This document shows, in pieces, positions 26,807-35,038 of a DNA stretch of 64,000 nucleotides (its first letter is position 1; each line of letters opens with the position of its first letter). This DNA comes from VFZS01 sp964353255. Its GTDB lineage: Bacteria; Acidobacteriota; Terriglobia; Bryobacterales; Bryobacteraceae. Position numbers and translations under genes: made by a program. The DNA is taken from assembly GCA_964353255.1 (NCBI GenBank), contig CAYGVJ010000005.1:1-64000 (forward strand), in the 5' to 3' direction. The notes beneath the pieces are model-generated. The model saw only the letters and a program-made list of their open reading frames with translations. It searched no databases and was not told the DNA's origin.

Positions 26807-27175
26807 CTACCGGCCTAGGTTGCCGATTGCCGAGGCGGCCATATCGTGCTGGGCCTTCTGGATAGCGCTCAACGTGCTCTGTAGCGTGTTGATCCGCTGC
26901 ATCAACTGCTGCGCCCGGAGGGCGTCGATGGGTTCCTTGGCGAATACCTGTTCCAGTTCAGCCAACATCCCGTTGAGACCCTCGTGAACGCGATTACGCG
27001 CGGGCTGCCCGATGAACTGGCCCGCATTCCAGCGCAACTGCGTGATCAACGCTCCCAGCCCGCGATTGGATGGCAGCGGCGGTTGCGTCCCGCTCAATTG
27101 GTTCAACTGTCCGAGCAAGACCCGTAGTTGCTCGGAGACAAGAGACTCCAGAGGGGAAAACGGTGACAGGCTCAT
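26807..27175 (-). CDS. Hypothetical protein, helical
   Basis: A 122-residue protein beginning MSLSPFSPLESLVSEQLRVL with several predicted amphipathic helices (LEQVFAKEPIDALRAQQLMQ). No signal peptide, Cys or recognisable motif. A TAGAAT lies 5 nt before the ATG, close to the spacing seen for leaderless candidates. It may be real from base composition and its own promoter-like site, but I cannot name a family. Confidence 0.55.
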   Translation of the reverse strand: MSLSPFSPLESLVSEQLRVLLGQLNQLSGTQPPLPSNRGLGALITQLRWNAGQFIGQPARNRVHEGLNGMLAELEQVFAKEPIDALRAQQLMQRINTLQSTLSAIQKAQHDMAASAIGNLGR

Positions 27176-27245
27176 GATTGATTCTATCGGCTGAGAGCCT
27201 GTCGGGGTTGAGCAGACGTCTCATTCACCTGCGGCGGCATTCCGC

Positions 27246-28028
27246 TCACCCGCCGGGCGCGGGCCGGGCCCCCCAGCAGAAGTAGCGGATCTTCATGCGC
27301 CGGGGGATCTCCAGGTCTTCCCGGTACGGCGCCCCTTGGGCGAAGGCCTTCACCGCCGGCAGGCAGGCCTCGTCTCTCGGCAGCACCCCTTCCTTGCCGG
27401 TGAAGGACATCAGGGCCTCCCTTCCGGCCCCGCGGCTGAGGTCCAGCTCGAAGACGTAGCGGTGATCGATGCCTCCCACGCTGGGCAACCGCCCGCGGTA
27501 GACGGCAGAGAAGCCGTGACGGCGGGCTTCCTCCAGCGCCTCGGCCACAACCTTGCGGGCGCTCTCCGGCATATTGGCGGCGTCCAGATCACGGCTGGTC
27601 TGCTGGTCCACCATCGCCGTCATGCGCGCCCTGGTGAGAATGGCCGCGCGAGCGCCCGGCGTGATTGCGGGGTCCTGGGCCGCCGTTTCCAGGTACCGCA
27701 ACCCTATTCCTCCCCGCTCGCTCAGCCCCCCAGCCGCCTTGTGAACCATGCTCATGTCGGGGTCTTTCAGGACGGAGGCCACGGCCTTCATCACCACCGC
27801 CCGCTCCGCGGGGTCGTCACCCCACAGGAAGTTGACCAGCAGCCCCAGGCAGGAGAGCCGTTCTTCCGGCTTCGCGGATTTCAGACCTTCGATCAGCCGC
27901 CGGTACGCCGGCTCGGAAGAGCCCGCCTGCGACGCGGGCCGCTCTTGCGGCTCCGCCTCCGGCGCGTCGCCAGGCTTCGCGGAGTCTGCCTTGCCGAACA
28001 CCTGTTTCAACCACTCACCGAACGCCAT
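27246..28028 (-). CDS. Hypothetical HEAT-like helical protein
   Basis: A 260-residue protein starting MAFGEWLKQVFGKADSAKPG; a Pro/Glu/Ala linker to about residue 40; then helices suggestive of HEAT/ARM-like repeats (KSAKPEERLSCLGLLVNFLW, DPAERAVVMKAVASVLKDPD) and a C-terminal alpha/beta part (GGIDHRYVFELDLS, RRMKIRYFCWG). ATG 28028 is chosen because GGAGGGTCAG lies just upstream. Function unknown. Confidence 0.55.
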   Translation of the reverse strand: MAFGEWLKQVFGKADSAKPGDAPEAEPQERPASQAGSSEPAYRRLIEGLKSAKPEERLSCLGLLVNFLWGDDPAERAVVMKAVASVLKDPDMSMVHKAAGGLSERGGIGLRYLETAAQDPAITPGARAAILTRARMTAMVDQQTSRDLDAANMPESARKVVAEALEEARRHGFSAVYRGRLPSVGGIDHRYVFELDLSRGAGREALMSFTGKEGVLPRDEACLPAVKAFAQGAPYREDLEIPRRMKIRYFCWGARPAPGG

Positions 28029-28059
28029 CTGACCCTCCTGGACCTGCTCCCCCAACAGC

Positions 28060-28821
28060 TTACCGCGGCACCACCAACGGCCAGCTCGAACCCGCCGTCA
28101 GTCCGCCGTCCACGCACAGGACCTGCCCGGTGATGAAATCGCTCCCCCGGCTGGCCAGGAACAGGGCCGCGCCCACGATGTCGGCGGGCGCGCCCCAGCG
28201 GCCCGCGGGCGTGCGCGCCACGGCAAAAGCGTCGATCTCGGGGTTCTCCCAGAGCGGCCTGTTGAAATCAGTCTGGATGAAGCCGGGGGCGATGGCGTTC
28301 ACCTGCACGTTGAAGGGGGCCCACTCGACCGCCAGGGCGCGGGTCATAGCCGCGATGGCCCCTTTGCTGGCGCCGTAGACCGCCACGCCGGGCAGGCTCT
28401 GGAGTCCCTGGAAGCTGCCGATGTTGACGATCTTGCCCTGCCTCTGCTTCACCATGACCCGGCCGCAGGCGCGCGCCATCAGGAAATTGCCGCGCACGTT
28501 CACCGCCAGAATGTCGTCGAGCTTGTCCGTAGGGAAAGTCTCCGCGCCGTGGCGATAGTTGATGGCCGCTACGTTGAAGAGCACGTCCAGCCGGCCAAAG
28601 CGAGCCACGATGGCCCCCACGCAGCGGTCAATCTGTGCGCCGTCGGCGATGTCGCAGACTTCGTAGGCCAGCCCCGTAGCCTGCAAGCTCGCCTCGTTGC
28701 GCGAGCTGACCACCACCTGCGCTCCCGCCTGGTGGCAAGCGTCGGCAATCGCGCGCCCGATGCCTCGCGAGCCGCCCGAGACATGCACCACTTGGCCTTT
28801 GATCGAAAAAAGTTCCTCCAT
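28060..28821 (-). CDS. Short-chain dehydrogenase/reductase
   Basis: A 253-residue classical SDR. Cofactor motif GGSRGIG (residues 16-22), the NVAA stretch replacing NNAG, catalytic Ser in IVNIGS, YGASKG carrying the Tyr-x-x-x-Lys pair (near 149), and APGFIQTDF. C-terminal FITGQVLCVDGGL is typical of gluconate/3-oxoacyl-type SDRs. Substrate not predictable. A TATCAT -10 ends 6 nt before ATG 28821, one of the leaderless-pattern genes. Confidence 0.88.
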   Translation of the reverse strand: MEELFSIKGQVVHVSGGSRGIGRAIADACHQAGAQVVVSSRNEASLQATGLAYEVCDIADGAQIDRCVGAIVARFGRLDVLFNVAAINYRHGAETFPTDKLDDILAVNVRGNFLMARACGRVMVKQRQGKIVNIGSFQGLQSLPGVAVYGASKGAIAAMTRALAVEWAPFNVQVNAIAPGFIQTDFNRPLWENPEIDAFAVARTPAGRWGAPADIVGAALFLASRGSDFITGQVLCVDGGLTAGSSWPLVVPR

Positions 28822-28827
28822 GGCGAC

Positions 28828-28833
28828 ATGATA
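28828..28833 (-). promoter_or_regulatory. -10 TATCAT, 6 nt before SDR ATG
   Basis: TATCAT (minus strand 28833-28828) followed by GTCGCC and ATG 28821. No Shine-Dalgarno sequence fits between. Confidence 0.5.
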
Positions 28834-28875
28834 ATGGAAGCGGGGACAGCACGGGGCCTGGCGTGGAGGGCGTCG

Positions 28876-29688
28876 TCAGCTTCCGTCCGCTGTCCCGATG
28901 CGCGACTTGGCGATGGCCGGCGTCTCCTGCTCGTGCTCGGGCAGGGGCTCGGCCGGCTGCAAGTAGTACTTGGTGAGACCCTCCTGGAGAATGCGCAGCG
29001 CCGTCGCGGGATCGTCGGCGTACTGAAAGAGGCCCAGATCGTCCGCCGAGATCATGCCGTACCGCACCAGCGCCTCGAAGTTGATGATCTCCTTCCAGTA
29101 GGAGGCCCCATACAGCACGATCACGATCCGCTTGGCCAGTTTCTGAGTCTGGGCCAGGGTCAGCAGCTCCAGCAGTTCGTCCAGGGTGCCGAATCCGCCC
29201 GGGAAGACCACCAACGCCTTGGCCAGGTAGGCGAACCAGAACTTGCGCATGAAGAAGTAGTGGAATTCGAAGCACAGCTCCGGGGAAATATAAGGGTTGG
29301 GTTGCTGCTCGAGGGGGATCCCTATGTTGAGCCCGATGCTCTTGCCCCCGGCCTCGCGGGCGCCCCGGTTGGCGGCCTCCATAATGCCCGGCCCGCCCCC
29401 GGTGCAGATCACGAAACGGCGGCTGGAGTTCGCTAACTGCTCGGACCATTCGGTGATCAGGCGGGCCAGCGTGCGGGCCTCCTGGTAGTACCGGCTGAGT
29501 GGCCCCTCCTCCTGCAAGCGGGCGGAGCCGAAGAACACGACCGTGTCGCGGATTCTCTCCCGCCGGAAGCGGGCGAGCGGCTCCAGGTATTCCGAAAGAA
29601 TGCGCAAGGCTCGCGCGTCATGGCCGTCCAGGAACTGCTGGTTCTTGTAGGCCACCGCGCAGCCCGGCCGTCGAGGCGGGTTAGTCAT
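28876..29688 (-). CDS. LOG-family protein (TIGR00730-like Rossmann fold)
   Basis: A 270-residue member of the LOG/YgdH group, cytokinin-type phosphoribohydrolase fold: VVFFGSARLQEEGPLSRYYQ, the nucleotide-binding VICTGGGPGIMEAANRGA, and PGGFGTLDELLELLTLAQTQ carrying the PGGxGTxxE motif. Enzymes of this fold hydrolyse nucleoside 5'-monophosphates. The start overlaps the 3' end of lpxD by 8 nt, so it is co-transcribed with lpxD. Confidence 0.87.
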   Translation of the reverse strand: MTNPPRRPGCAVAYKNQQFLDGHDARALRILSEYLEPLARFRRERIRDTVVFFGSARLQEEGPLSRYYQEARTLARLITEWSEQLANSSRRFVICTGGGPGIMEAANRGAREAGGKSIGLNIGIPLEQQPNPYISPELCFEFHYFFMRKFWFAYLAKALVVFPGGFGTLDELLELLTLAQTQKLAKRIVIVLYGASYWKEIINFEALVRYGMISADDLGLFQYADDPATALRILQEGLTKYYLQPAEPLPEHEQETPAIAKSRIGTADGS

Positions 29689-30727
29689 CGGCTGTTCGTC
29701 TCTGCTGAAGGGCGTTCTCCAGCTCTCTGACTCTTTTCGTCAGGTCTCTAAGGTTCTTGAGCAGTTCCGGCAGCTTCGGGAAAACCGTCACGGCCCGCCG
29801 CCACTCCCTGGCGTCGAAAGCCGGCGAGCCGGAGACTGCGGCGCCGGCCGCGACGTCGCCGCCTATGCCGCTTTGCGCGTATACCACCGCGTTGTCGTGG
29901 ATGGTGAGGTGGCCCGACACCCCCGCCTGCCCGGCCAGCAGGACGTTCCGTCCCAGGATGGAACTGCCCGCCAGCCCGGCCTGCCCGCAAATGATGTTGT
30001 CTTCCCCCACCACGCAGGCATGGCCCACCTGCACCAGGCTGTCGATCTTGGCCCCCCGCTTGACGCGGGTCTCCCCCACCGTGGCCCGGTCCACCGAGCA
30101 CAGCGACTGGATCTCGACGTCGTCCTCGATCACGGTGATTCCCGACTGCACGATCTTGTAGTGCGTGCCGTCGGCGCGGCGCGCGAAGCCGTATCCGTCG
30201 CCTCCCACGACCACGCCGTTGCCCAGCGTGACCCGGTTCCCCAGGCGGCAGAACTCGCGCACCACCGCGTGGGCATGGGCGCAGAAATCGTCTCCGATCT
30301 CGGCGCCCTCGTAGAGGACAACGTGCGGATACAGCACCGCGTTGCGCCCCATAACGACGTTCTCCCCGACCACCGCGAACGGCCCGATCGAAGCGCCTTC
30401 TCCGATCCGCGCGCTGGGGGCGACCGCGGCCAGGGGATGAATCCCCGGGGGCGGGCGCGGGGGCCGGTAGAACAGCTCCAGGGTGCGGGCGAAATCCAGG
30501 TACGGGTTGGCCGAAATCAGGCAGACGATCGGAACTCCGCGCACCGGCTCCGAGACCAGGATGGCTCCGGCGCGAGTGTGCTTCACCTTGTGGGCGTACC
30601 TGGGATTGGCCAGGAAGGTCACTTGGTCCGGCCCAGCCTGCTCCAGCCCGGCCACACCGCGGATCTCCAACTCCCCGTCGCCGATCAGCTCGCAGCCCAG
30701 CGCCGCAGCAATGTCTCGCAGTTTCAT
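29681..30727 (-). CDS. lpxD: UDP-3-O-acylglucosamine N-acyltransferase LpxD
   Basis: A 348-residue lipid A pathway enzyme that transfers a 3-hydroxyacyl chain to UDP-3-O-acylglucosamine. The N-terminal uridine-binding domain (MKLRDIAAALGCELIGDGEL, FLANPRYAHKVKHTRAGAIL) is followed by a left-handed beta-helix of hexapeptide repeats (SARIGEGASIGPFAVVGENV and onward) and a C-terminal coiled helix. The His-rich HAHAVV and HACVVGEDNII segments lie in the active-site region. It implies an LPS-bearing outer membrane. No other lpx gene is adjacent. Confidence 0.92.
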   Translation of the reverse strand: MKLRDIAAALGCELIGDGELEIRGVAGLEQAGPDQVTFLANPRYAHKVKHTRAGAILVSEPVRGVPIVCLISANPYLDFARTLELFYRPPRPPPGIHPLAAVAPSARIGEGASIGPFAVVGENVVMGRNAVLYPHVVLYEGAEIGDDFCAHAHAVVREFCRLGNRVTLGNGVVVGGDGYGFARRADGTHYKIVQSGITVIEDDVEIQSLCSVDRATVGETRVKRGAKIDSLVQVGHACVVGEDNIICGQAGLAGSSILGRNVLLAGQAGVSGHLTIHDNAVVYAQSGIGGDVAAGAAVSGSPAFDAREWRRAVTVFPKLPELLKNLRDLTKRVRELENALQQRRTADD

Positions 30728-30882
30728 AGGCGCCTCAGAGACTCACTCTCCAGAGTACACTCGAAACGGGCTGCGGGGCGGCCGGGGCAAATCGCCCGGC
30801 CCGTTCTTTTTTCCCCGTCACGGGTGTAATATGGACTTAGATTTGCCCGGAAAGCACTGAATAGGGCAGGGAAGAAGGCACC

Positions 30883-31071
30883 GTGGATCTTTACGAAGCC
30901 ATCCGGTCACTGCATGAGGAACGGAAACGCTTGAGCCAGCTCATTTGCCGGATCGAGGAGTTCGAGCCAGGTCGCGCTCCATCCGGGAAGCCCCGACGCC
31001 GCAGCGGCGGCGCCCCGCGCGAGCGGGCCATCTCCCGGCGCGTGACGCGTCAAAAAGCCAAGGCGCGCTGA
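30883..31071 (+). CDS. Small basic coiled-coil protein (62 aa)
   Basis: GTG 30883 with GGGAAGAAGG upstream. The N-terminal 25 residues form a helix (DLYEAIRSLHEERKRLSQLI) and the tail is Arg/Lys-rich (RRVTRQKAKAR). Similar short proteins (DLYxAIRxLYEEKxRLxxxI plus a basic tail) are frequent in Acidobacteriota; function unknown, possibly nucleic-acid binding. It ends 1 nt from the convergent methyltransferase stop. Confidence 0.6.
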   Translation: MDLYEAIRSLHEERKRLSQLICRIEEFEPGRAPSGKPRRRSGGAPRERAISRRVTRQKAKAR

Positions 31072-31072
31072 C

Positions 31073-31756
31073 TTACCGCGTCGGCTTGAAGTACCAGAGC
31101 CAGAAGTATTGCCCGCCGGCCCCGTGCCGATAGCGGGGCTCAAAACCGCAGCGCAAGGCCATCGCCACGGTTTCCTCGTCGGAGAAGGGCACTCCCAGCC
31201 ACGTATCCTCGAGCGAGGTTTCCACCTGCGTGTCGCCTTGCACCTGGAATTTGAACAGGGCCCCCGGCCGCAGCAGGCGGTAGACCTCGCGGACATAGTT
31301 CTCGATCACCTCCCGGCTGGGAATGTGCTGGAAAACGATGCTGGAGAAGGCGAAATCGAACACCAGGTCGCCGAGCACCGCCAGGTCGATACCGTTGTTC
31401 TGATGGACAAAGGCGTTCGGCCTGTCGGCCAGGGCCTGCCGCGCCAGGCGCACCATCTCGCCGCTGACGTCCACGCCGTGCACCTCGCCGAAAAGCCCCG
31501 CCAGGGCTCGCGTGACCCGCCCGGTGCCGCAGCCGATCTCGAGCACCCGCATCTGGTCGGGGTCCTTGCCCTGGCAGATGTTGATCATGTCATTGAGAAT
31601 CTGCTCGGCTAGCGTGGCCTCGCCGGAGCGGCAGAACTCTTCGTCGGTCCAATCCACCTGGGACGTCTCGACGTAGTAGCGGGCGTTCTCGCGGGCCCGC
31701 TGGTCCCAGTCCCGCTCCATCCGTTTCAGGAGGTCTTCGAGCGCCTGATCATCCAC
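31073..31756 (-). CDS. Class I SAM-dependent methyltransferase
   Basis: A 227-residue methyltransferase with motif I VLEIGCGTGRVTRALAG, acidic loop VHGVDVSGEMVRLARQ, motif IV FDFAFSSIVFQHIPS and YRLLRPGALFKFQ. Substrate unknown. The GTG at 31756 is preferred: a TACAAT lies exactly 7 nt upstream and the next gene starts at 31829 on the other strand. ATG 31720 is an alternative. Confidence 0.85.
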   Translation of the reverse strand: MDDQALEDLLKRMERDWDQRARENARYYVETSQVDWTDEEFCRSGEATLAEQILNDMINICQGKDPDQMRVLEIGCGTGRVTRALAGLFGEVHGVDVSGEMVRLARQALADRPNAFVHQNNGIDLAVLGDLVFDFAFSSIVFQHIPSREVIENYVREVYRLLRPGALFKFQVQGDTQVETSLEDTWLGVPFSDEETVAMALRCGFEPRYRHGAGGQYFWLWYFKPTR

Positions 31757-31763
31757 TCCTCGA

Positions 31764-31769
31764 ATTGTA
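31764..31769 (-). promoter_or_regulatory. -10 TACAAT, 7 nt before methyltransferase GTG
   Basis: TACAAT (31769-31764), then TCGAGGA and GTG 31756. Purines abut the GTG and are too close to serve as a normal ribosome-binding site. Confidence 0.5.
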
Positions 31770-31828
31770 GCGCCGCCAAGCAGGCCGGCGGGTGGTGTGT
31801 TACAATCAAGGGTCTTCGCGAGGTATCC

Positions 31829-32533
31829 GTGGACAGGCTCACCCGAAAGGAACTGAAAACCGACCGCTTTGCCCTCGAGGTGGGGAACATTGTCGATTAC
31901 CTCAGCGTGCACCGGCGTGAGGCCATCCGCTACGGCGCCGCCGCGGCGGTCGTGCTGGTGGCGGCCATCGGCATGTTCTTCTACTGGAAGCACCAGCAGG
32001 GCGCGCGGCGCGAAGCCCTGCAGGCGGCCCTCAACACTTATCAGGCGGAGATCGGCTCGGCCGGGGGGGCGGGCGTCTTGAGTTTCCCGACGCGGGTGGA
32101 ACGGGACAAGGCCGCGGGCAAGGCTTTCGGCGACTTGGCCGGCCGCTATTCGGGCAGCGAGGAGGCCTTCATCGCTCGCTACTACCTGGGCGCCATGGCA
32201 GCCGATCAGGGCCGGCTGGCCGACGCGGAGAAGCTCTTCCGGGAGGTCGCGGATTCCGGAGGCGACAATTACGGCTCACTGGCCAAGCTCGCTCTGGCGG
32301 AAATCTATGCCGGCCAAGGCAAGAACTCCGAAGCGGAGAAGCTGCTGCGCTCGCTGATGGCCAAGCCCAGCCTGTTTGTCTCCAAAGAGCAGGCGGCCAT
32401 CGAGCTGGCCAGGCTGCTGACGCCGGTCAAGCCGGATGAGGCGCGCAAGCTGCTCGAACCCCTGCGCACGGAGAAGCGCAGCACCGTCAGCCGGGCGGCT
32501 TTGACCCTCTTGGGCAGCCTGCCGCCCAAGTAG
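31829..32533 (+). CDS. Membrane-anchored TPR-repeat protein (YfgM-like)
   Basis: A 234-residue protein with cytoplasmic N-terminus (MDRLTRKELKTDRFALEVGN), one membrane helix (IRYGAAAAVVLVAAIGMFFYW) and TPR-like repeats (EEAFIARYYLGAMAADQGRL, GSLAKLALAEIYAGQGKNSE). The layout matches YfgM/ancillary SecYEG-interacting proteins, a periplasmic chaperone helper; assignment by architecture only. A TACAAT at about 31801 gives a leader of about 20 nt to GTG 31829. It is 13 nt upstream of the dGTPase gene. Confidence 0.75.
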   Translation: MDRLTRKELKTDRFALEVGNIVDYLSVHRREAIRYGAAAAVVLVAAIGMFFYWKHQQGARREALQAALNTYQAEIGSAGGAGVLSFPTRVERDKAAGKAFGDLAGRYSGSEEAFIARYYLGAMAADQGRLADAEKLFREVADSGGDNYGSLAKLALAEIYAGQGKNSEAEKLLRSLMAKPSLFVSKEQAAIELARLLTPVKPDEARKLLEPLRTEKRSTVSRAALTLLGSLPPK

Positions 32534-32546
32534 CACCCCGCTCCGG

Positions 32547-33692
32547 ATGTCCCCCAGCCTGGCGGCCCTGCGGTTCCCGGTGAGCCAGACTCGCGGTCGC
32601 CGCTACCCCGAGCCGGCGCATCCTTACCGCAACGCGTTTCAGCGTGACCGTGACCGCATCGTGCATGCCCGCGCCTTCCGTCGCCTGGAGGATAAGACCC
32701 AGGTCTTCCCGCCCGGCCTTTCGGACCATTTCCGCAACCGCCTGACTCACACCATCGAGGTGGCGCAGATCGCTCGCACCGTGGCGGCCACACTCGGCCT
32801 CGACGAGGACCTCACCGAAGCCCTGGCCCTGGCCCACGACATCGGTCATCCCCCGTTTGCCCACGCCGGCGAGGAGGAGCTGAACCGGCAGATGCGCGGC
32901 TTCGGCGAGCGCTTCGACCACAACCTGCACGCGCTGCGCATTGTCGAGCAGTTCGAACAGCGCTACGCCCGTTTCCCCGGCCTGAACCTGACTTTTGAGG
33001 TCCGCGAGGGGATCGTCAAACACTCACGGGATGTCCCGCCGGGCCAGAACCCGGAGCTGGACGAGTACCTGCCCGGGTTGCGCCCGCCGCTGGAGGCCCA
33101 GCTCATCGACTTGGCCGACGAGATTGCTTACAACACCGCCGACCTGGACGACGCCTTCTCCGCGTGCTTCTTTGACCTGGAGCAGCTCGCACGCAGCGTG
33201 CCGCAGTATGCCGAATTGGACGCCGCCGTCGCCCGGCAGTTCTCCGAGGCGCCGGAGCGGGTGCGCTTTCAGGAGACGCTCCGCCGGCTGATCGATCTGC
33301 TGGTCTCGGGGCTGATCGAGGGGACCCGGCGGGCGGCCGCCGAGGCCAACGTCGCCGGCGTCGAGGAGCTGCGCCAGCGTTCCGCGCGGCTGGCGCGATT
33401 CACTCCCGAGGCGCAGGCGCTCGCCTCGGCTCTCAAGCAGTTCCTGCACCGGCAGGTGTATTTCTCGGAGGTCCTCGTCGAGGAGCGGCGGCGGGCCGCC
33501 GCCTTGCTGGCGGACTTGTTCCAGTTCTTCCTGAGGCATCCGGACAGTTTGCCGCCGGCCTATCTCGGGCAGACCTTCGGGCAGCCTGTTCACCGCGTGG
33601 TGCGGGACTACATCGCCGGCATGACCGACGGTTTCCTGCGCCGGACTCATCACGAGCTGGTGGCTGGCGGCCCTGGCTCCCCCTCGGTCTGA
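32547..33692 (+). CDS. dgt: HD-domain deoxyguanosinetriphosphate triphosphohydrolase-like protein
   Basis: A 381-residue HD phosphohydrolase. The conserved opening SQTRGRRYPEPAHPYRNAFQ, then FRRLEDKTQVFP, the first metal His in NRLTHTIEVAQIAR, the HD motif ALALAHDIGHPPFAHAGEE (near residue 97), and LIDLADEIAYNTADLDDA with the last Asp ligand. This matches type 2 dGTPase-like proteins that hydrolyse dNTPs to nucleosides and triphosphate. The 3' end overlaps a small gene on the other strand by 43 nt. Confidence 0.9.
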   Translation: MSPSLAALRFPVSQTRGRRYPEPAHPYRNAFQRDRDRIVHARAFRRLEDKTQVFPPGLSDHFRNRLTHTIEVAQIARTVAATLGLDEDLTEALALAHDIGHPPFAHAGEEELNRQMRGFGERFDHNLHALRIVEQFEQRYARFPGLNLTFEVREGIVKHSRDVPPGQNPELDEYLPGLRPPLEAQLIDLADEIAYNTADLDDAFSACFFDLEQLARSVPQYAELDAAVARQFSEAPERVRFQETLRRLIDLLVSGLIEGTRRAAAEANVAGVEELRQRSARLARFTPEAQALASALKQFLHRQVYFSEVLVEERRRAAALLADLFQFFLRHPDSLPPAYLGQTFGQPVHRVVRDYIAGMTDGFLRRTHHELVAGGPGSPSV

Positions 33693-33838
33693 GCCACCGG
33701 GTAACTGCTCGAGAGTTCCGCCAGCCGCACTCCGTGGAACTTCCGGAGGCGGCGGCAGATCTCGCCGGCCAACTGTTCCGCGGTCTCGTGTTCGTCGTGA
33801 TCGACTTCGAGTTTCAGGAACAGGCAGATGCGTACCAT
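33650..33838 (-). CDS. Small conserved-looking protein (62 aa)
   Basis: Starts MVRICLFLKLEVDHDEHETA with ICRRLRKFHGVRLAELSS following, i.e. a small beta-alpha-beta layout. A TATCAT -10 (33851-33846) is placed exactly 7 nt before ATG 33838, and its 3' end overlaps dgt by 43 nt antisense. No family name known to me; the promoter-like spacing and non-random sequence argue it is real. Confidence 0.55.
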   Translation of the reverse strand: MVRICLFLKLEVDHDEHETAEQLAGEICRRLRKFHGVRLAELSSSYPVAQTEGEPGPPATSS

Positions 33839-33845
33839 GCACCCA

Positions 33846-33851
33846 ATGATA
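33846..33851 (-). promoter_or_regulatory. -10 TATCAT, 7 nt before ATG 33838
   Basis: TATCAT, then TGGGTGC and ATG on the minus strand; another member of the leaderless spacing class. Confidence 0.5.
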
Positions 33852-33888
33852 CGATAGGAGTCTGATTCCAGAGAGCCCGCCAGAGCGC

Positions 33889-34545
33889 ATGACCTGCAAG
33901 CTGTGCGAAAACCGCCGCCCGCGTCGCGCCTGCCCAGGCGTGGGCGGCCAGATCTGCGCGCTGTGTTGCGGGACCGAGCGCGAAACCACCGTGAGTTGCC
34001 CGCTGGACTGTCCTTTTCTCCAGCAGGCGCACCGCCACGAAAAGCCGCCCGAGATTGACCCGGAGCAGGTGCCCAACCGGGATGTCGAGGTCAGCGAGGG
34101 TTTCGTCGATGAGCACCGCGGCCTGGTGATGTTCACGGCGTTCTCCCTGCTGGAGGCGGCTCTTCAAGCCTCTGCCGCCGTGGATAGCGACGCGCGGGAG
34201 GCCTTGGAGTCCCTCATCCGGACGTACCGCACGCGTGAAAGCGGCCTGTACTACGAGACCCGGCCGGCCAACCTGCTGGCGGCTCATATTCACCAGCACA
34301 TGCAGAAGAGCTTTGATGAGTACAGGAAGAGCGAGCGGGAGCGCGCGGGTCTGACTACGGTTCGGGACGCGGAGATTCTCGGCGTGCTGGTCTTCTGGCA
34401 ACGGGTGGCGCTGCGCTACAACAACTGCCGCCGACTGGGGAGACCCTTCCTGAGTATGCTCCGAAACTCGCTGGCTGAAGCCGGCCTGTCGCATGGCCCG
34501 GAGGGGTGGCAGACGCGCAGCCAGTCGCCGCTGGTGATCCCCTGA
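33889..34545 (+). CDS. Cys-rich zinc-binding-like protein of unknown function
   Basis: A 218-residue cytosolic protein. The N-terminal 48 residues hold a dense Cys cluster: CKLC, then GGQICALCCGTERE and CPLDCPFL, so probably one or two zinc sites. The rest is helical (EGFVDEHRGLVMFTAFSLLE, ALRYNNCRRLGRPFLSMLRN). I recognise the GxICxLCCGxxRE signature as recurring in uncharacterised bacterial proteins but not a function. It is divergent from the 62-aa gene with a 50-nt gap. Confidence 0.65.
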   Translation: MTCKLCENRRPRRACPGVGGQICALCCGTERETTVSCPLDCPFLQQAHRHEKPPEIDPEQVPNRDVEVSEGFVDEHRGLVMFTAFSLLEAALQASAAVDSDAREALESLIRTYRTRESGLYYETRPANLLAAHIHQHMQKSFDEYRKSERERAGLTTVRDAEILGVLVFWQRVALRYNNCRRLGRPFLSMLRNSLAEAGLSHGPEGWQTRSQSPLVIP

Positions 34546-34577
34546 AAGTCCGGGTCTGGTAGACTCGTGGAGAGACC

Positions 34578-34880
34578 ATGGCTGCCAGCCTGCCACAGGT
34601 TTTGGAGACCCTGAGAACACACGCACCCGAGCTGCGCCGCTTGGGAGTGCGCCACGCGGCGGTGTTCGGGTCGGTGGCTCGCGGGGAGGCCCGCCCGGAT
34701 AGCGACGTTGACGTACTGGTGGATCTCGACCCCGATCTGCCAATCGGGGTCTTCGAATACGCCAGGCTCAAGCTCTATGTCAGCGAACTGCTCAGCGGGG
34801 CAGGGGACGTGGTGAACCGCACCAGCCTCAAACCGCTCCTTCGCGACGGCATCCTCCACGAATCCGTCAATGCCTTCTAA
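34578..34880 (+). CDS. MNT-type nucleotidyltransferase antitoxin (partner truncated)
   Basis: A 100-residue minimal nucleotidyltransferase with FGSVARGEARPDSDVDVLVDLD, the GS...DxD active-site motif. A TAGACT -10 (34560-34565) leads by 12 nt. Its 3' end overlaps a HepT/DUF86 start by 11 nt, the normal MntA-HepT order. The HepT frame is cut short downstream, so the enzyme may now lack its toxin. Confidence 0.8.
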   Translation: MAASLPQVLETLRTHAPELRRLGVRHAAVFGSVARGEARPDSDVDVLVDLDPDLPIGVFEYARLKLYVSELLSGAGDVVNRTSLKPLLRDGILHESVNAF

Positions 34881-35030
34881 GAATCCTGGTCAGCGGCTGC
34901 GGGAGATCCTTGAGAACATTGACGTAATCCAAGCCTTCACTGCCGGCATGGATTTCGCAGGCTTCGCCGGAGATCGCAGGACCGTCTATGCCGTGACTCG
35001 CGCCCTGGAGATCATCTGCGAGGCATCGCC
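34870..35030 (+). pseudogene. Truncated HepT/DUF86 toxin
   Basis: The first 53 codons match a DUF86/HepT RNase start (NPGQRLREILENIDVIQAFT, VTRALEIICEAS). After EAS near 35028 the homology ends abruptly. The catalytic Rx4-6H motif region and half of the domain are missing; the family is about 110-120 residues. The frame runs on only as antisense text of the pfkB-type gene, whose stop is at 35039. A deletion joined the two genes here. Confidence 0.75.
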
Positions 35031-35038
35031 GGCGCCCG

